Shown here: positions 9,541 to 17,367 of the stretch, in pieces
Numbering within the stretch: position 1 is the stretch's first letter
Layout: each line of letters opens with the position of its first letter
Assembly: GCA_963839175.1 (NCBI GenBank)
Contig: CAWIUB010000027.1
Span: forward strand, 1 to 64,000
Origin: CAWIUB01 sp963839175
GTDB taxonomy: Bacteria; Actinomycetota; Actinomycetes; Mycobacteriales; Jatrophihabitantaceae
Reading direction: 5' to 3'
Length of the DNA stretch: 64,000 nt
The notes under the pieces: model-generated
Database searches by the model: none
Told to the model about the DNA's origin: nothing
The model's input: only the letters and a program-made list of their open reading frames with translations
Program-made: the position numbers and the translations under genes

Positions 9541-9617
9541 CGGGGTGTGGCGCAGCTTGGTAGCGCACTCGCTTTGGGAGCGAGGGGCCGTGGGTTCGAA
9601 TCCCGCCACCCCGACCA
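9541..9617 (+). tRNA. tRNA-Pro (anticodon TGG), probable attachment site of the adjacent element
   Basis: Acceptor stem cggggtg pairs with caccccg; the D arm, the anticodon stem-loop ctcgctttgggagcgag (TGG) and the T arm gtgggttcgaatcccgc are complete, and CCA is encoded at 9615-9617. Immediately downstream lie a broken HNH nuclease gene and a tyrosine integrase whose 3' end faces the tRNA, the usual arrangement when an element inserts into a tRNA 3' end. The attL core should lie in the last 20-40 bases of this gene; I found no second copy of that tail in the window, so the other end is probably outside or degraded. Confidence 0.96.
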
Positions 9618-9651
9618 GTAAATACGGGGATTTTGGGCCTCTGGGAGCGGC

Positions 9652-10123
9652 TCACGGCGCACATCCAGACGCCAGATCTAACGAAATCTCACGAGACTTC
9701 CGCGAACGGCTCCGCGGAGCCTTGCCCCGCCGACACTCGCGGCATTGCCGGAAGCCACGCGAAGGGTCGATGTATGTGTTCTCCGGCGTGAACTCGTGGC
9801 CGTTCGGACAGTGCCTCCGGCGATCCCTGGCGGCCAGCCCAGTCGATGTGTGCGGTGCTCTCGGCGGGCGTCACTCCCTCGAGGTGGCCGGGATTGCAGC
9901 AGTGGTTGTACACACACCCGCGGGTGCGTAAGTGGGCGATCACGCACCCCTCTGGGATCGGCCCGACCGCGAGCTGGTAAACGACGCGGTGGACGTAGCT
10001 GAGTTTGCCGTTCCACTGCACGTGGCCGTAGCCGTCCTCACGGTTCCGACTGCCCTGCTATAGCCAGCATTCGGTGACGGGGTCGATGACGGCCCTCTTG
10101 GCGATCCGCACAGGCAGGTCCAC
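9652..10123 (-). pseudogene. Phage-type HNH endonuclease, stop codon and frameshift
   Basis: An HNH homing-type nuclease gene broken twice. It begins near GTG 10123 (VDLPVRIAKRAVIDPVTECW), overlapping the integrase end. At about 10060 the codon after TECWL is TAG where the family has tryptophan (WQGSRN), a single G-to-A change. After that comes GYGHVQWNGKLSYVHRVVYQ with the HNH core ending HCCNPGHLEGVTPAE. Near 9825 the frame shifts again, and the conserved zinc tail HCPNGHEFTPENTYID then FRQCRECRR is read in another frame, ending at 9652. Such genes are common passengers of actinophages and integrative elements; this one should be inactive. Confidence 0.75.
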
Positions 10124-10142
10124 GACGGCGTAGCCCGTCGTG

Positions 10143-11315
10143 TCAGACTGTCCCCCCGAGCAGGAGGTTGAGCGCGTCGCGGCCCTGCTCGAGATCCCTC
10201 GCGGACGGGTGGACATACACCCGCTGCGCCATCGATAGGTCTGCGTGACCAGCCCAGGCGCCGACGATCGGCGCCGGGACCCCGGACACGGACAGGTAGG
10301 TAAGACACGCGTGGCGCGCGTCGTAGAGCCGCACTCTGCGCACATTGGCCCGCTTCATCAGACGGTAGGCGGCGCGGCGCAGCTGGTCGGTCTTGAACGG
10401 CCTCCCCAGTTCGTCCACGAGCACGTGGCCGCTCGACTCGTACGCCTCGCCGGCCGCCAGCCGCTCGGCGGCCTGCGTCGCCTTGAAGGCGCGCAGCCCC
10501 GCGGCCACGGGTACTGGTAGCGGCAGCGTCCGGTTTCCGGCGTCGGTCTTCGGTTCCTTCTCGACGACCTGACCGCCGTCCACGGTCCACACCAGCGTCC
10601 GGACGTTCGCGATGGTGAGCGTCTCGGCGTCGAGGTCCACGTCCTCTGCCCACCGCAGCCCGCAAACCTCCTCGGGACGCATGCCGATCAACGACAGCAG
10701 CATCGGGGCGTGCAGCCGGTCGCCGGTCAGCGATGCGAGGAAGGTCCTCACCTCGTCCGGCGACCACGGTGTGCGCTTCGTCTTCACCTGTGGCGGGCAC
10801 TTCACCGGGGCAGCGACGTTGAACGGCACGAGCCGACGGTGCACGGCGTCGTCCAGGGCGCTCTTGAGCTTGCCGAGCGTGATCTGGGCCGAGCGCGATG
10901 ACAGGGGGGTGCCGGGTCGTCCGCCCCGTCGCCGTCCGCTGGTGAGCATCCAGTCGATGAGGTCCTCAACGTGGGCCGTGGTGAGCTTCTGCAACGGCAG
11001 CGCGCCGAGCCGGTCACGTGCCGGCTGCAGCCCGTGCCGGTACGCCGACTCGGTGTTCGGTGACTTACCGCGAGTCGCGCTTCGCAGCCACTCGCTCAGA
11101 TATTGCTCCACCGTGACCTTGTTCGGGCCTGCATATGTTCCCTGGTTGATCTCGGTGAGGATCTTGGCGAGCGCTTTCTCCGCCTCGCGCTTGCCGTTGT
11201 AGGTCTTGGTCAGCTGCCGGCGCTTCCCGGTCTGCGGGTCGGAGCCGATGTCGACTACGAACCGGTAGCGCATGCGATCGCCCACCTTGATGGACTTAAT
11301 CTTCGGATTAGCCAT
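10143..11315 (-). CDS. int: Tyrosine integrase of the tRNA-Pro element
   Basis: Site-specific recombinase of 390 residues. It has an N-terminal arm-binding region (VGDRMRYRFVVDIGSDPQTG), a core-binding domain (TVEQYLSEWLRSATRGKSPN) and a catalytic domain. Catalytic residues seen are arginine in SLIGMRPEEVCGLRW, arginine in LYDARHACLTYL (the usual first histidine is tyrosine here), histidine in WAGHADLSMAQ and the nucleophile tyrosine in RVYVHPSAR. ATG at 11315 follows GAGGTGA; the longer open frame lacks a site. It should integrate and, with the excisionase-like gene upstream, excise the element at the tRNA-Pro end. The gene is complete. Confidence 0.93.
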   Translation of the reverse strand: MANPKIKSIKVGDRMRYRFVVDIGSDPQTGKRRQLTKTYNGKREAEKALAKILTEINQGTYAGPNKVTVEQYLSEWLRSATRGKSPNTESAYRHGLQPARDRLGALPLQKLTTAHVEDLIDWMLTSGRRRGGRPGTPLSSRSAQITLGKLKSALDDAVHRRLVPFNVAAPVKCPPQVKTKRTPWSPDEVRTFLASLTGDRLHAPMLLSLIGMRPEEVCGLRWAEDVDLDAETLTIANVRTLVWTVDGGQVVEKEPKTDAGNRTLPLPVPVAAGLRAFKATQAAERLAAGEAYESSGHVLVDELGRPFKTDQLRRAAYRLMKRANVRRVRLYDARHACLTYLSVSGVPAPIVGAWAGHADLSMAQRVYVHPSARDLEQGRDALNLLLGGTV

Positions 11316-11468
11316 CGTCAAATCACCTCGTTCTGCTGCTCGGTATGACAGAGGCCTACACGCGACAGCGTGCCGATGACCAGGTACCGCCGTCGCGTGT
11401 GTACTCGGCACGCAGGGAGGAGCGGCCGGCGCACGCGGCTGCGACACGAGCGACGCGCGGTGACGTGA

Positions 11469-11690
11469 TCACGGGATCTCTAACAACGCCAGGAGGCTGG
11501 CGGTCACGACGCGTGAGCGGTTGCCGATCTTGATCACCCGACACGGGAATTCGCCCGAGGCGATCAGTTGGTAACCCCAAGACGGCGAGATACCGATTGC
11601 TCGGCATGCCCGCCGAACCTCCACGGTCACTGGCCAGGACCGGACTTCCTCAAGCGTTGGCCCCGTCACGGCCCTCGCGGCCGCGGTCAC
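11469..11690 (-). CDS. Excisionase-like helix-turn-helix protein
   Basis: Small DNA-binding protein of 73 residues. The helix-turn-helix reads VRRACRAIGISPSWGYQLIA, followed by the wing GEFPCRVIKIGNRSRVV, the pattern of MerR/AlpA-like excisionases. It lies 154 bases upstream of the integrase on the same strand, the standard place for a recombination directionality factor. The role is inferred from size, fold and position. Confidence 0.75.
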   Translation of the reverse strand: MTAAARAVTGPTLEEVRSWPVTVEVRRACRAIGISPSWGYQLIASGEFPCRVIKIGNRSRVVTASLLALLEIP

Positions 11691-11911
11691 TGACTCGCTC
11701 CCCGCGCACGCGTACGCAGAGCGCCCGGTATATTGCCGCCGCTGCGGTCTTTGCTCCGGCTGACAGGGGTGCCAGAGGCGTCAGAATGTCGACAACTCAT
11801 CGAGCGCCTCGACGTTCTGGCAGTTTGCCACCGCCGCATGGACCGGGTCGGGTCGCTGATGCAGCCTGCTCACGCACCCGCTGCCTGCGAGACGATGATG
11901 ATTGCGGACAG

Positions 11912-12157
11912 TCATGTCGCACTGCCGCACTGCGAGGCGACGGCAGCCGTCGCAAGGTACGCCTCGAGGGCCTCGTGCAGCCGATGGTAGGCGACGGCCA
12001 CCCAGTGGTCGTCGCGGCTTTGGTGTGCCCAGTGCGGGACAACCTCGGCGTTGTAGAGCTGCTCCGCGGCCTGGTTGCGAGTCGAGATGACACGTGCAGC
12101 GCTAGGCGTGCCTGGGTTTTCGCTCGGGATTGGGGACGCAGTGGCGGTGGGCGGCAC
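11912..12157 (-). CDS. Hypothetical protein, last gene of the HTH operon
   Basis: Open frame of 81 residues starting GTG at 12157, 46 bases after the HTH gene. The first 20 residues are low complexity; residues 22-75 (RNQAAEQLYNAEVVPHWAHQ, then VAYHRLHEALEAYLATAAVA) form a believable helical domain with coding-type third positions. I do not recognise a family. Same strand and tight spacing suggest it is the distal gene of the coupled operon that starts at 14317. Confidence 0.5.
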   Translation of the reverse strand: MPPTATASPIPSENPGTPSAARVISTRNQAAEQLYNAEVVPHWAHQSRDDHWVAVAYHRLHEALEAYLATAAVASQCGSAT

Positions 12158-12203
12158 AGGTCGCCGATGGTATGGCTGGGGTTCGGCATCGAGGAATGTC
12201 CGT

Positions 12204-13262
12204 TCAGGCGGCGGGTCGGTTGCTGCGGTAGCGGCTGACGGTGCGCGGGTGGGTGCGGAGCCGGGCGGCGATCTGGCGGATGGACAGTCCTCGTCGGGTG
12301 AGCTGGTCGACCGCGTACTTGCGTTCGGCGTGGTTGAGGGGGATCGGTTCGCCGTCGATGGCCCGGGCGACGGCTACCTGGTCGACGTGCAGGTCGCCGG
12401 GCGCGCCGTGGTGGGGCTGTGGGTCGGTGTCGATGTCGTCCCAGGCGGCCGGGGTGGGCCAGTGCCGGGCGTGGGCGTAGCGGCGGGCCGCTTCGACGCT
12501 GGCCCGCTCGCCTGGCGTGGTGGCGGGTGGCGGCTGCCATGCCAGCTGCGGGTAGAGGTTTCGGATATTGCGCGCGGTGCCGACGGTCACGGTGCGGGTG
12601 GTGAGTAGTCGGGAGATGCCGGACGGGTCGCGTCCGAGGTGTTCGGCGAGTCGTGTCATGGACCAGCCGAGCGCGATGAGCGCTTGGATGCGGCGGAGCG
12701 TGCCGGTGCAGTCGCTGACTAGCCCGTGGTCGGGCTGGGTATCGGGGGTTGCTTCGATGGCGAGGATGCGTTCGGCGGCGGCCGTGCGTAGCTTGCGGTT
12801 GGGTGGGCGGCCGATGGCCGGCTTGCCATAGACGAGGGCCTGCAGCGCGCCGCGGCTAACTCCGCTCAGTTCGCCGATGCGCCGCAGGCTGATGCCGGCC
12901 CGGGCGAGGGCGGTGATGTGCTGGCGGATCGGCTCGGCGTCGACGTAGGGCCGCCATTGTTCGTAGGCGATGGCGCGCCGGCGGAGTTGTTGGGCGGCGA
13001 GGTTGGCCATCCGGCAGTCCCGACAGCGGCAGTCGTCTTGCACGTAGGCGGCACGGGTGCCGTGTCGGTGTACCCGGTTGAGGTGCCGGCAGTCGCGGCG
13101 AACGCCGTCGGCGTGGTCGCGGTGCCGGGTCCGGTCGGCTCGAGCTTCGGCGCGGCATTGCCGACGGCAGGAGTGGCGCCGCAGTGCAGCGGCGGCGCGG
13201 GCCGTGCTTTGCGTGCGCACAGTGAACCCGCACGCCGAACATCGCCGCCGATGGTCGGTCAT
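12204..13262 (-). CDS. Actinophage-type helix-turn-helix DNA-binding protein
   Basis: Protein of 352 residues. The N-terminal 100 residues hold cysteine pairs (CSACGF; CRCRDCRMANL) in a zinc-binding pattern beside RHGTRAAYVQDDCRC. Several HTH-like segments follow: ITALARAGISLRRIGELSGV around residue 115, then a basic KPAIGRPPNRKLR segment, then ALIALGWSMTRLAEHLGRD around residue 195, and a C-terminal recombinase-like HTH (LTRRGLSIRQIAARLRTHPR). I recognise the first three quarters from actinobacteriophages and actinomycete mobile elements, where the role is unknown but a regulatory one is likely. The start overlaps the upstream micro-ORF by ATGA. Confidence 0.75.
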   Translation of the reverse strand: MTDHRRRCSACGFTVRTQSTARAAAALRRHSCRRQCRAEARADRTRHRDHADGVRRDCRHLNRVHRHGTRAAYVQDDCRCRDCRMANLAAQQLRRRAIAYEQWRPYVDAEPIRQHITALARAGISLRRIGELSGVSRGALQALVYGKPAIGRPPNRKLRTAAAERILAIEATPDTQPDHGLVSDCTGTLRRIQALIALGWSMTRLAEHLGRDPSGISRLLTTRTVTVGTARNIRNLYPQLAWQPPPATTPGERASVEAARRYAHARHWPTPAAWDDIDTDPQPHHGAPGDLHVDQVAVARAIDGEPIPLNHAERKYAVDQLTRRGLSIRQIAARLRTHPRTVSRYRSNRPAA

Positions 13263-13330
13263 TGCGGCCTCGCTTGGCGGGTGTGCTGCTCCGCTCGGGC
13301 GGCCCGCGCTGCGAGCTGCGAGGCGGTCAT
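13259..13330 (-). CDS. Micro-ORF of 23 residues coupled on both sides
   Basis: Tiny open frame (starts MTASQLAARAARAEQ). Its start overlaps the stop of the upstream gene (ATGA at 13327-13330) and its stop overlaps the start of the HTH gene (ATGA at 13259-13262). The double overlap is the main evidence that it is translated. The start resembles that of the upstream neighbour (MTASHVTG). It may only pass ribosomes to the HTH gene, or be the remnant of a longer coupled gene. Confidence 0.5.
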   Translation of the reverse strand: MTASQLAARAARAEQHTRQARPQ

Positions 13331-13719
13331 CGGTAGATCAACTGGTCGGCGACCGCGACCTGCAGAGCGATGTCCGCGGGAGCCGCGTCGATCTGCTCGG
13401 TCGCGCCCCCGTCGCACGTCGCGGCTGCGAGCCGGGGCGGCCGCGCTTGTTGCCGACGTGCCGTCGGCCTCCGCGGGCGGTCCATGTCGCGCGGGACGCT
13501 GATGATGGCGCGGACCGCGATTGTGCCGTCGTTGATATCGATCCGCCACAGACGGCGCTCGCCGCAGACATCGACGCCTTCGCCGTGGACCTGATCGGCG
13601 GGGCGGTTCCGCTGATAGCCGTGGACACGGGCCCAGTGGCTGCTGCCGCCACCGATGGCCAGTGACAGCAGCCGCCGGGTCAAGGCTCCGTGTGCGCCGG
13701 TGACGTGGGAGGCGGTCAT
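13327..13719 (-). CDS. Hypothetical protein of the coupled accessory operon
   Basis: Protein of 130 residues beginning MTASHVTGAHGALTRRLLSL. Central strands read RLWRIDINDGTIAVRAIISV. Basic residues fill the middle (RPRRPTARRQQARPP) and the C-terminus is acidic to neutral (DIALQVAVADQLIY). No family recognised. ATG at 13719 comes seven bases after the stop of the gene at 13727, and its stop overlaps the micro-ORF start, so it belongs to a chain of coupled genes. Confidence 0.6.
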   Translation of the reverse strand: MTASHVTGAHGALTRRLLSLAIGGGSSHWARVHGYQRNRPADQVHGEGVDVCGERRLWRIDINDGTIAVRAIISVPRDMDRPRRPTARRQQARPPRLAAATCDGGATEQIDAAPADIALQVAVADQLIYR

Positions 13720-13726
13720 CGGCGAG

Positions 13727-14317
13727 TCACGCAACGTTGCGGGTTGACGTCGCCGGCGCGATCTCGGCGAGCACGTGGATGGCTTCAGCGTCCATGTCGA
13801 GCAGGAAGTGACGTTCCCCGTTGCGGCCTTGCACGCCGACCAGCTGCCGCCCGCCGTTGAGTTGGGCAACACCGGCGAGGCGGAGCTGCCGCCGGCGGCG
13901 GTGGTAGATCGCGGCGACGATCGCTCGGACCGCCTGGCCGTCGAGGAAGTTCGGAAGTGCCGCATCCGTGCCCAGCTCGGTCCACGACATCCGGGCGATC
14001 GCGGCGAGGATCTCTTGCCGCTGTGGTTCTTCGCTGGTGTAGCCCATCCGCGCGGCGAGCTTGCTCCAGGTGCGGCCGACGTCGTCGGGCGCGCTGACTC
14101 GTTCTCCTGTCGTCTCGACGTTGGATCGGCGGGGGCTGTCACTGCGAAGGTTGACGATCGCGCTGTGGCGGCCATCGACCCGATCGGTGTGGACGACGTA
14201 CTCCCACTCGCCGTCGGGCAGCCGGTGCACCGAGCAGATCCGGCCGTGGAGACCGTCGCGGCCGGCCAGTGGCACCCGGGTGCCGACCTGCAGCGGAGGA
14301 CGTGGTTGGTGGGTCAT
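13727..14317 (-). CDS. Hypothetical protein, first gene of the accessory operon
   Basis: Protein of 196 residues, MTHQPRPPLQVGTRVPLAGR at the start. The N-terminal third looks like a small beta barrel (GRICSVHRLPDGEWEYVVHT). The middle is helical and acidic (PDDVGRTWSKLAARMGYTSE) and the C-terminal third contains RAIVAAIYHRRRRQLRLAGV. ATG at 14317 follows GGAGG at seven bases; an earlier in-frame ATG at 14347 has none. It is the first gene after the divergent palindrome at 14356-14394 and so probably under its control. Confidence 0.65.
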   Translation of the reverse strand: MTHQPRPPLQVGTRVPLAGRDGLHGRICSVHRLPDGEWEYVVHTDRVDGRHSAIVNLRSDSPRRSNVETTGERVSAPDDVGRTWSKLAARMGYTSEEPQRQEILAAIARMSWTELGTDAALPNFLDGQAVRAIVAAIYHRRRRQLRLAGVAQLNGGRQLVGVQGRNGERHFLLDMDAEAIHVLAEIAPATSTRNVA

Positions 14318-14355
14318 GGACTTCCTCCAGTTGATCGACCGAACCAAAATAGGAT

Positions 14356-14394
14356 ACGACTCGTCTATAGCCTGTTAGGCTATAGACGAGTCGT
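14356..14394. promoter_or_regulatory. Perfect 17-bp inverted repeat between divergent genes
   Basis: Arms acgactcgtctatagcc and ggctatagacgagtcgt match exactly over 17 bases around a five-base loop (tgtta). It lies 38 bases upstream of the leftward operon (start 14317) and 29 bases upstream of the rightward AlpA-like gene (start 14424). Each arm carries a TATAG that could be the -10 box of one of the two promoters, so a protein bound here could repress both directions. Confidence 0.75.
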
Positions 14395-14423
14395 CCAGTA
14401 GCGGTGCGCCCTATTCTTCCGGG

Positions 14424-14621
14424 GTGGACCCTCTCGTCGTGGCTCGCGCCGAGGTCAGCCGCATGCTGGGGGTGGGGAAGGCTCGCGCAGCGCACCTGGT
14501 CACCGACCCTGATTTCCCGCGCCCCGTTGCCCACCTGAGCGTGGGGAAGGTGTGGCTGTACGCGGATGTCAAGGCATGGGCGCTGCAGGTAGGACGTGCG
14601 GTGCATCCGCTGGACGACTAG
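14424..14621 (+). CDS. AlpA-like small HTH protein
   Basis: Protein of 65 residues with a winged-helix layout: RAEVSRMLGVGKARAAHLVT is the HTH, then DPDFPRPVAHLSVGKVWLY is the wing and DVKAWALQ the closing helix. Members of this group act as excisionases or prophage regulators. It starts with GTG at 14424, divergent from the accessory operon, and is a good candidate for the protein that binds the palindrome 29 bases upstream. Confidence 0.72.
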   Translation: MDPLVVARAEVSRMLGVGKARAAHLVTDPDFPRPVAHLSVGKVWLYADVKAWALQVGRAVHPLDD

Positions 14622-15113
14622 TCGCGGATCCGCTTGGTCCTCGTGGCGCTTCATGCTTGGCGCTCCCGCTGGGTAGGGGCCGGTCACCCCTACATGGGCG
14701 GACAGGGCCCCAGTTGTGACACGTCCGGCCGGATTGCTTTTCGGGTGGCCGCTGGGCACCCGCGCCGTCGGCATGCCGGGCGGGAAGGGTTAGCGGCGGC
14801 CACGCGGCTGCGGCCGGTCGGGGACGGCGGCGAGCCCGGCGGGAGCTGGAGAGTGCACAGGCGCTGCCGGCTCCGTGTCGCGGAGAGGGACGGCCGCTCG
14901 GTATCGCTCGCCGAGCTGGCGGCATACCGGGCGGGCGGGACGCTTGTCTTGGCGTCCGAGGGAGCGATTAGCTGCGGTAGCGCCGGGAGACCTCGGCGCG
15001 GGATGCAGCGGCGTGGCGAGGCGGTTCATCACCCGGCGCGTCGCGCGCCGATGTCAGGGGGCCGCGTCACTATCAACCCGGTCGGGTCAGCCCACGCAGA
15101 GAGGAATCACACG
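14622..15113. other. Non-coding stretch
   Basis: About 490 bases after the AlpA-like gene. The open frames here lack normal coding character and starts; I see no RNA or repeat. Confidence 0.45.
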
Positions 15114-15437
15114 ATGCAGGCGCTACTCGAGAACAGTTCCACCAGTGCCGCCGGTGGGGGGCCGCGGCGGACAGCGGTGCGCGGCGTCGGGCTGCGGCGG
15201 GTCGCGGCGGCGCTTCCTCCGATGCTCGGTGGCACGTTGCTGGTCGCCATCGTCCTCAGTGCGGTTCCGGTCGGGGCGCCGCTGTTGCTGGCGTGGCTGA
15301 TGATTGGCCCGCTGGTCCTGACCCGGCCCGGGCCGGGAGAGCACTTCGGCGAGTACATGGGCGACTACCGGCCTTCAGCCTGGTTTACGTGGTTCGCCTC
15401 GGCTCAACCTCGTGACCCGAACCGCCCGATGCCCTAA
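15114..15437 (+). CDS. Hypothetical two-helix membrane protein
   Basis: Protein of 107 residues, ATG at 15114 behind AGAGAGGAA. Residues about 37-76 form one long or two close transmembrane helices (ALPPMLGGTLLVAIVLSAVP, then LLLAWLMIGPLVL), followed by a soluble tail GEHFGEYMGDYRPSAWFTWF. No family recognised. The open frame upstream of 15114 has no start site and is probably not translated. Confidence 0.55.
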   Translation: MQALLENSSTSAAGGGPRRTAVRGVGLRRVAAALPPMLGGTLLVAIVLSAVPVGAPLLLAWLMIGPLVLTRPGPGEHFGEYMGDYRPSAWFTWFASAQPRDPNRPMP

Positions 15438-15567
15438 CCGCGCAGATCCGGACGTGGCTGACTAACGGTCAAACACTGAGAGGCTGACCAACGTCCAAGG
15501 CGTGCCGCTCTACGACACCCGTCTTCGCCACCGACCACGCGATGGTCGTGTCCATTCCGCGGTGTAA

Positions 15568-15726
15568 ATGACGACGGACGTAGGTTCCTTCAAGAGCTAC
15601 CAACTCAGCGAAGGAAGGACTACGCCCGTGCCAGCACGAGTATCACCCACCGATCGGATCCGCCGCGAGATCGACGCCTTGTTCGACGGGTCGCGTGACT
15701 TGTCGGAGATCATCGAGGACGACAAG
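15568..15726 (+). pseudogene. N-terminal remnant of an IS256-type transposase
   Basis: The segment VSPTDRIRREIDALFDGSRD, followed by LSEIIED, matches the N-terminus of actinobacterial IS256-family transposases. The resemblance stops after IIEDD, where the family would continue with VARLGARL. Only about 50 residues remain, so the element was cut here by deletion or a later insertion. Confidence 0.55.
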
Positions 15727-15793
15727 CCCGCATCCACTCACCGCTCGAGGACAGGCCCGCAGGGACAGAACGATCTGTCGCGAGCGCACCCCG

Positions 15794-16132
15794 ATGGCGG
15801 CTCACCGTGACTGGAACCGCACCGATCGACGGGTCAAGGCGCGACGCTCGACAGTCACGCTCCGTGAGCGCCAGCTGTCGAACGAGATCATCATGATCGC
15901 CGAATATTTCCGCGTGTTGGACCGTCGGTGGGTCAGGGTTGCAGCGATGTTATGGTGCACCCGTTGCTCTCGGCCGGTTGATCGACGCCTGGTCGGGCCG
16001 GCGTGCGGATGCGCAACGAGCCCGGTGCGAGCGGCCTGGGGTGGGTATCTGAACCAGATGTGGACGCGTCGCCTGTCCGGCGCGGCTGCGTATCGCCGTT
16101 GGGAGGCGGCGGTGTCGGTGCTGATCAGGTAG
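15794..16132 (+). CDS. Hypothetical protein with a cysteine-rich centre
   Basis: Open frame of 112 residues from ATG 15794. The centre holds AAMLWCTRCSRPVDRRLVGP followed by ACGC, a possible zinc knuckle. It ends AAYRRWEAAVSVLIR and overlaps the convergent frameshifted gene by eight bases. Coding character is fair; no family recognised. Confidence 0.4.
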   Translation: MAAHRDWNRTDRRVKARRSTVTLRERQLSNEIIMIAEYFRVLDRRWVRVAAMLWCTRCSRPVDRRLVGPACGCATSPVRAAWGGYLNQMWTRRLSGAAAYRRWEAAVSVLIR

Positions 16133-16603
16133 TCGCAGTCCGTGCCGCGAGCCGCTCGGTGAAGGCCGGCACGGATTGGCCGGTCCTGTCGGCGCAGGCG
16201 CGGATAACGGCGACTGCGGCCGCTAGCGCGTACCACCAGAAGTCGTCGGTCTGCCACTGGGTGACCTCGTCCAGCAGATCCGGCTCGATGCCGCTGCGGG
16301 CTGCGGCGCTGGCCAGGACGGCGAACTGGATCTTGCGGTTCTCCCGTCCCCGGAACCGATACTCGCCCAGATAGCTCGCTGGCAATCCCTCGTAGGTGAT
16401 CGGGCGGTCGCGCCCGACGCCGGCCAGTTCCAACGGCTGTCCGGAAAGGCGCAGGAACACCTCTCCTGGGAACGTGTTGTGCGGGGATGGAGGTGCTCGA
16501 TCGCGGCTGCGAGCTGGAACAGGTCCTCGCCCCGGATCGAGCCGGACAACAGCCGGCTCACGGCTTCGTCACGGTCGCGGTCGGTTGGAGCCTTCTTGGC
16601 CAT
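16125..16603 (-). pseudogene. Hypothetical protein split by a single frameshift
   Basis: The N-terminal part (ATG 16603) reads MAKKAPTDRDRDEAVSRLLS then GEDLFQLAAAIEHLHP. Near 16480 the frame changes, and the continuation NTFPGEVFLRLSGQPLEL, with GREN RKIQFAVLASAAARSG and DDFWWYALAAAVAVIRACAD, is read one frame over. The whole would be about 159 residues. The break lies at a cccc run, which fits a one-base loss or a homopolymer error. No function known; the C-terminal half looks well conserved. Confidence 0.6.
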
Positions 16604-16743
16604 CGCTGGAGCAGCCTATGCCTGGGCCCGGTCCGCGGTGCCACATCGTCCAGCGACCTGGCCGGGGCGTGGGTCATGCTGAGCGGCGGGGATGCGGTTG
16701 GTGTCGGTTGGCAGCGCGCGGCCGCCCCTGCCAGCCTGCCCAG

Positions 16744-17019
16744 GTGGAGATCACGCTGGTCAAGCGCGGTGTGGCCGGGGACGAGGATCGCGCCTATCTG
16801 ACGGTGGACGGACAGACGCGACACGGGCCGATTCACGTCGTGCACGATCTGCCCCATCTCGTTGTCGAGTCGCTGTTCGAGATCGGCGACGGGCTGTGGG
16901 GTGAGCTCGCCGCCGGTCGACACCGCGCCGCAGCACGAGCGACGACCGCGCGCGACCCGAAGCGCCGAAAGAGTGGTCGCATCGTCTCCGGTGCCGCGAA
17001 CGGTGCTCGCACCGAGTAG
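16744..17019 (+). CDS. Conserved small hypothetical protein
   Basis: Open frame of 91 residues from GTG 16744. The core GPIHVVHDLPHLVVESLFEI then GDGLWGELAAGRHRA, with the tail DPKRRKSGRIVSGAAN, has the look of a conserved family that I have met in actinobacteria without a known function. The frame extends upstream without a clear start or coding character, so I use the GTG just before the conserved region. Confidence 0.5.
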   Translation: MEITLVKRGVAGDEDRAYLTVDGQTRHGPIHVVHDLPHLVVESLFEIGDGLWGELAAGRHRAAARATTARDPKRRKSGRIVSGAANGARTE

Positions 17020-17068
17020 TGGCTCAGCGCCAGGCACCAGCTCGCCAAGATCGTCACGAACGCCGCGG

Positions 17069-17367
17069 TCAACCGCTGGGGCGACGGCCCTCGACGCCCG
17101 CTTTGGGTCGGATCGACACCCGCACGTTCCTGCCGTCGGCGTAATGGAACAGCGTGCTGCCGATCGCCGGGGTCCCGGCCGCGACGACCCGGTCCAGCAG
17201 TCCCCAGCGGGACAGCTGCAGCACCCCGGCGCGCATCAGCCCGTGGGTCGACAACGTGTCGCTGCCCGCACGGGACCGCTCGACCAGCGCGACCCGGACG
17301 CCCGCGTGCGCGAGCTGGACGCGCCGGCGACGCGGCCGCCCACGACCACGACGTGGTAGCCGTTCAT
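17069..17367 (-). pseudogene. FAD-dependent monooxygenase, N-terminal fragment
   Basis: ATG at 17367 overlaps the stop of the next flavoprotein gene (ATGA). It opens with the dinucleotide-binding fold MNGYHVVVVGGRVAGA, then loses about ten bases and a frame. The continuation VQLAHAGVRVALVERSRAGS, then DTLSTHGLMRAGVLQLSRWG, is in another frame and stops after about 100 residues instead of 350-400. Truncated and frameshifted, so inactive. Confidence 0.72.
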
